Part shown: positions 14,666 through 14,718 of the stretch, piece by piece
Layout of the letters: each line of letters begins with the position of its first letter
Position numbering within the stretch: position 1 is the first letter of the stretch
NCBI GenBank assembly: GCA_937915915.1
Contig: CALGGN010000041.1
Span: 1-14,718, forward strand
From: an uncultured Selenomonas sp.
GTDB taxonomy: Bacteria > Bacillota > Negativicutes > Selenomonadales > Selenomonadaceae
Length of the DNA: 14,718 nucleotides
Direction: 5' to 3'
Notes under the pieces: generated by a model
What the model was told of the DNA's origin: nothing
Seen by the model: only the letters and a program-made list of their open reading frames with translations
The model's database searches: none
Program-made: the position numbers and the translations under genes

Positions 14666-14718
14666 AGGGAAACACTGATTAAATGAGCTTTTGTCATTGT
14701 CGAAGGATTTTTCTGTCA
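14666..14718. repeat. MITE-like long-hairpin repeat, copy 2 (cut by window end)
   Basis: The last 53 bp match the left end of the 13273 element at 51 of 53 positions in the same orientation; the differences are A to G at element position 3 and G to A at position 9. The second change restores a perfect complement to the right-end repeat of copy 1 at that base. The remainder lies outside the window. Confidence 0.78.

Overview
The window looks like a piece of a chromosome from a propionate-forming, diderm Firmicute of the Negativicutes (Selenomonas-like; inferred, genus not provable from sequence alone). The reasons are moderately high GC coding sequence, AT-rich promoters of the TTGACA/TATAAT type with strong GGAGG ribosome sites, Firmicute-style riboswitches with intrinsic terminators (SAM-I and cobalamin), a short-Q-loop cytochrome bd operon, and a mutA-mutB-meaB methylmalonyl-CoA mutase operon of the succinate-to-propionate pathway.

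Layout, left to right. Bases 1-183 hold the probable 3' end of an unrecognised plus-strand gene that converges on, and overlaps by 16 bp, the end of cydC. Bases 168-5824 are a tight minus-strand operon transcribed cydA-cydB-cydD-cydC: both structural subunits of cytochrome bd quinol oxidase and the two halves of the CydDC ABC exporter needed to assemble it. All junctions overlap. cydA has its own promoter. Farther upstream (6021-6218) lies a complete SAM-I riboswitch unit (promoter, aptamer, terminator) with no methionine gene behind it; the next gene is cydA.

Bases 6264-12493 are a second minus-strand operon: mutA, mutB, meaB and a MsrA-family gene. The mutase chains convert succinyl-CoA to (R)-methylmalonyl-CoA with adenosylcobalamin, and MeaB is the G-protein chaperone that protects and reloads the mutase. 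The last gene has the methionine sulfoxide reductase A fold signatures, but the catalytic Cys of GCFW is replaced (GDFH). A 13-bp stem-loop separates mutB from meaB. The operon is headed by a strong promoter (12963-12991), a cobalamin riboswitch (12768-12938) and an intrinsic terminator (12635-12662), so synthesis of a B12-dependent enzyme appears to be under a B12-sensing attenuator.

Bases 13000-13628 contain no convincing gene. They hold a minus-strand terminator, structured hairpins and a 163-bp long-hairpin repeat (13273-13435) with terminal inverted repeats. A second copy starts at 14666 and runs off the window. Between the two copies lies a plus-strand LacI-family regulator (13629-14645). 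There is no CRISPR array, tRNA, rRNA or transposase gene in the window.

The most notable points are the Cys-less MsrA homologue in a mutase operon, the SAM riboswitch with no methionine gene behind it upstream of cydABDC, the cobalamin riboswitch on a cobalamin-dependent enzyme with a visible candidate antiterminator, the MITE-like repeat pair, and the complementary degeneracy of the CydD and CydC nucleotide sites.
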